DNA of 64,000 nucleotides from Silene latifolia (taxonomy: Eukaryota; Streptophyta; Magnoliopsida; Caryophyllales; Caryophyllaceae), in the NCBI RefSeq assembly GCF_048544455.1, contig NC_133538.1:147728922-147792921 (forward strand), read 5' to 3'. The position numbers and the translations under genes were made by a program. The notes below the pieces were generated by a model. It had not been told where the DNA came from. It made no database searches and saw only the letters and a list, made by a program, of their open reading frames with translations. This document shows positions 63,248 to 64,000 of the stretch, in pieces (the first letter of the stretch is position 1; every line of letters begins with the position of its first letter).

Positions 63248-64000
63248 ATCACTCCATCTTTTAAAAAGTTTCGTCCTCGAAACTTGAAAGTAGAAAATTA
63301 AAGGTTATAAAGGTAAAACTGGACTTTTGAAATTGGTAACCCAAAACATTAAAAGGTTACAAATAGTAAGAATTTAAATTCTTTCAAAGTTTCAAATAAA
63401 ATTTTCTGACAGAACCAGATTCTCATCAAAGGAACGGAAGTGCTCTCGTTGCGCATTCAAGAACATCACATTCCAAATCAAAGATAAGGTCAAAAAGCAA
63501 ATCATTTGCATAAATCGAAAACCAAAATACTTTCAAAACATTAATAAAGAGTTTTCAAAAGTACAAGTCTCATTCATGAAACGAAATTGCTCTTGTCGTG
63601 CACACAAGAACGCTAACTTTCCAAGTCAAAGATAAATTTAAAACAAAATCATTCATCGACAAGCGTAGGACAGGTTATTAGACGCCTTTAATAACGAGTC
63701 CTAACATCCCATCAACGTTAAAACCAAAAGAAAAAGTAATCCACTCAAATTTTCGTTTGCAAAGCCAAAATGGAAATAAAGGTTTCACTTTTAAACTCAA
63801 AAGAGAGTCAAATTCCTGAAAATATAATATTAAGCTTTGAAGAAGAAAGATCAAAGTTAATAGAAATTTGATAAAATTTGAAGAAATCTTGGGTTTAGCA
63901 ATTAAAATCATGATAAATAATTTTACACTCAAAGAACAAATAGGGAACTAAATCAAATTTTCATTTTCGAACCTTTAAAATAGGTAAAGTTTTGTAAGAG
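63248..64000 (-). other. 3' internal end of the chromovirus
   Basis: Non-coding sequence between the 3' LTR and the pol region, which must lie beyond the window. Two diverged copies of a block of about 150 bp are seen (around 63,420-63,500 and 63,570-63,650). No pol or chromodomain motif was found. Confidence 0.6.
63266..63285 (-). promoter_or_regulatory. RGGA stem-loop before the 3' LTR, chromovirus
   Basis: In element sense AAGTTTCG-AGGA-CGAAACTT, a perfect 8 bp stem with an AGGA loop, ends 18 nt before the 3' LTR. The PPT lies in the gap. Confidence 0.75.

Overview
The window is nuclear DNA of a flowering plant, probably a eudicot with a large, repeat-rich genome. It holds nested LTR retrotransposons, TIR DNA transposons lying between (TA)n tracts, a tRNA-derived SINE, a TRIM and captured gene fragments. 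I see no intact host gene. All names rest on motif and structure recognition; no database was searched.

Layout. 1-13,652: most of a minus-strand Ty3/gypsy element of Athila type (copy 1): the end of its 3' LTR, env-like ORF, integrase, RNase H, RT, protease, gag, tRNA-Asp primer site and 5' LTR (11,985-13,652). 13,653-15,445: the 3' end of a further copy (copy 3) using that same LTR. It is split by a complete 8.45 kb non-autonomous gag-protease element (15,446-23,898, TSD GGGTA). 23,927-24,736: unassigned DNA with a 186 bp tandem duplication. 24,737-57,861: four TIR elements in a row (T1-T4), with (TA)n tracts between consecutive elements and after the last. T2 is split by a complete 15.5 kb Athila copy (copy 2, 28,056-43,522, TSD ACCAC), which itself carries a 553 bp TRIM (34,161-34,713, TSD AAAAC). 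T1 holds a fragment resembling a chloroplast LTD/GDC1 gene. T3 holds a dimeric SINE. T4 holds a 552 bp Mutator-type MITE with a 9 bp TSD, an RRM exon, a 288 bp tandem repeat and a tRNA-like sequence. 57,944-64,000: the 5' end of one minus-strand element with an initiator-Met-type primer site, then the 3.8 kb 3' LTR and 3' end of a chromovirus that continues past the window.

Main observations. (1) The gag-protease element carries eleven pairs of the palindrome GTCGATCGAC (three copies are one or two bases off). In every pair the two palindromes start exactly 21 bp apart, around variable 11 bp spacers. They occur in both LTRs, the 3' non-coding region and the protease reading frame, partly just upstream of the LTR TATA box. 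(2) All four LTR-element families whose 3' end is visible carry a stem-loop with an RGGA loop 18-20 nt upstream of the 3' LTR, and the stem sequence differs between families while pairing is kept. (3) Athila copies 1 and 2 share many inactivating changes, including loss of both RT catalytic aspartates, which suggests a lineage that multiplied using proteins supplied in trans.

The Athila copies also carry clusters of CCGG-rich palindromic modules upstream of the LTR TATA box, a position similar to that of the paired palindromes in the unrelated nested element.
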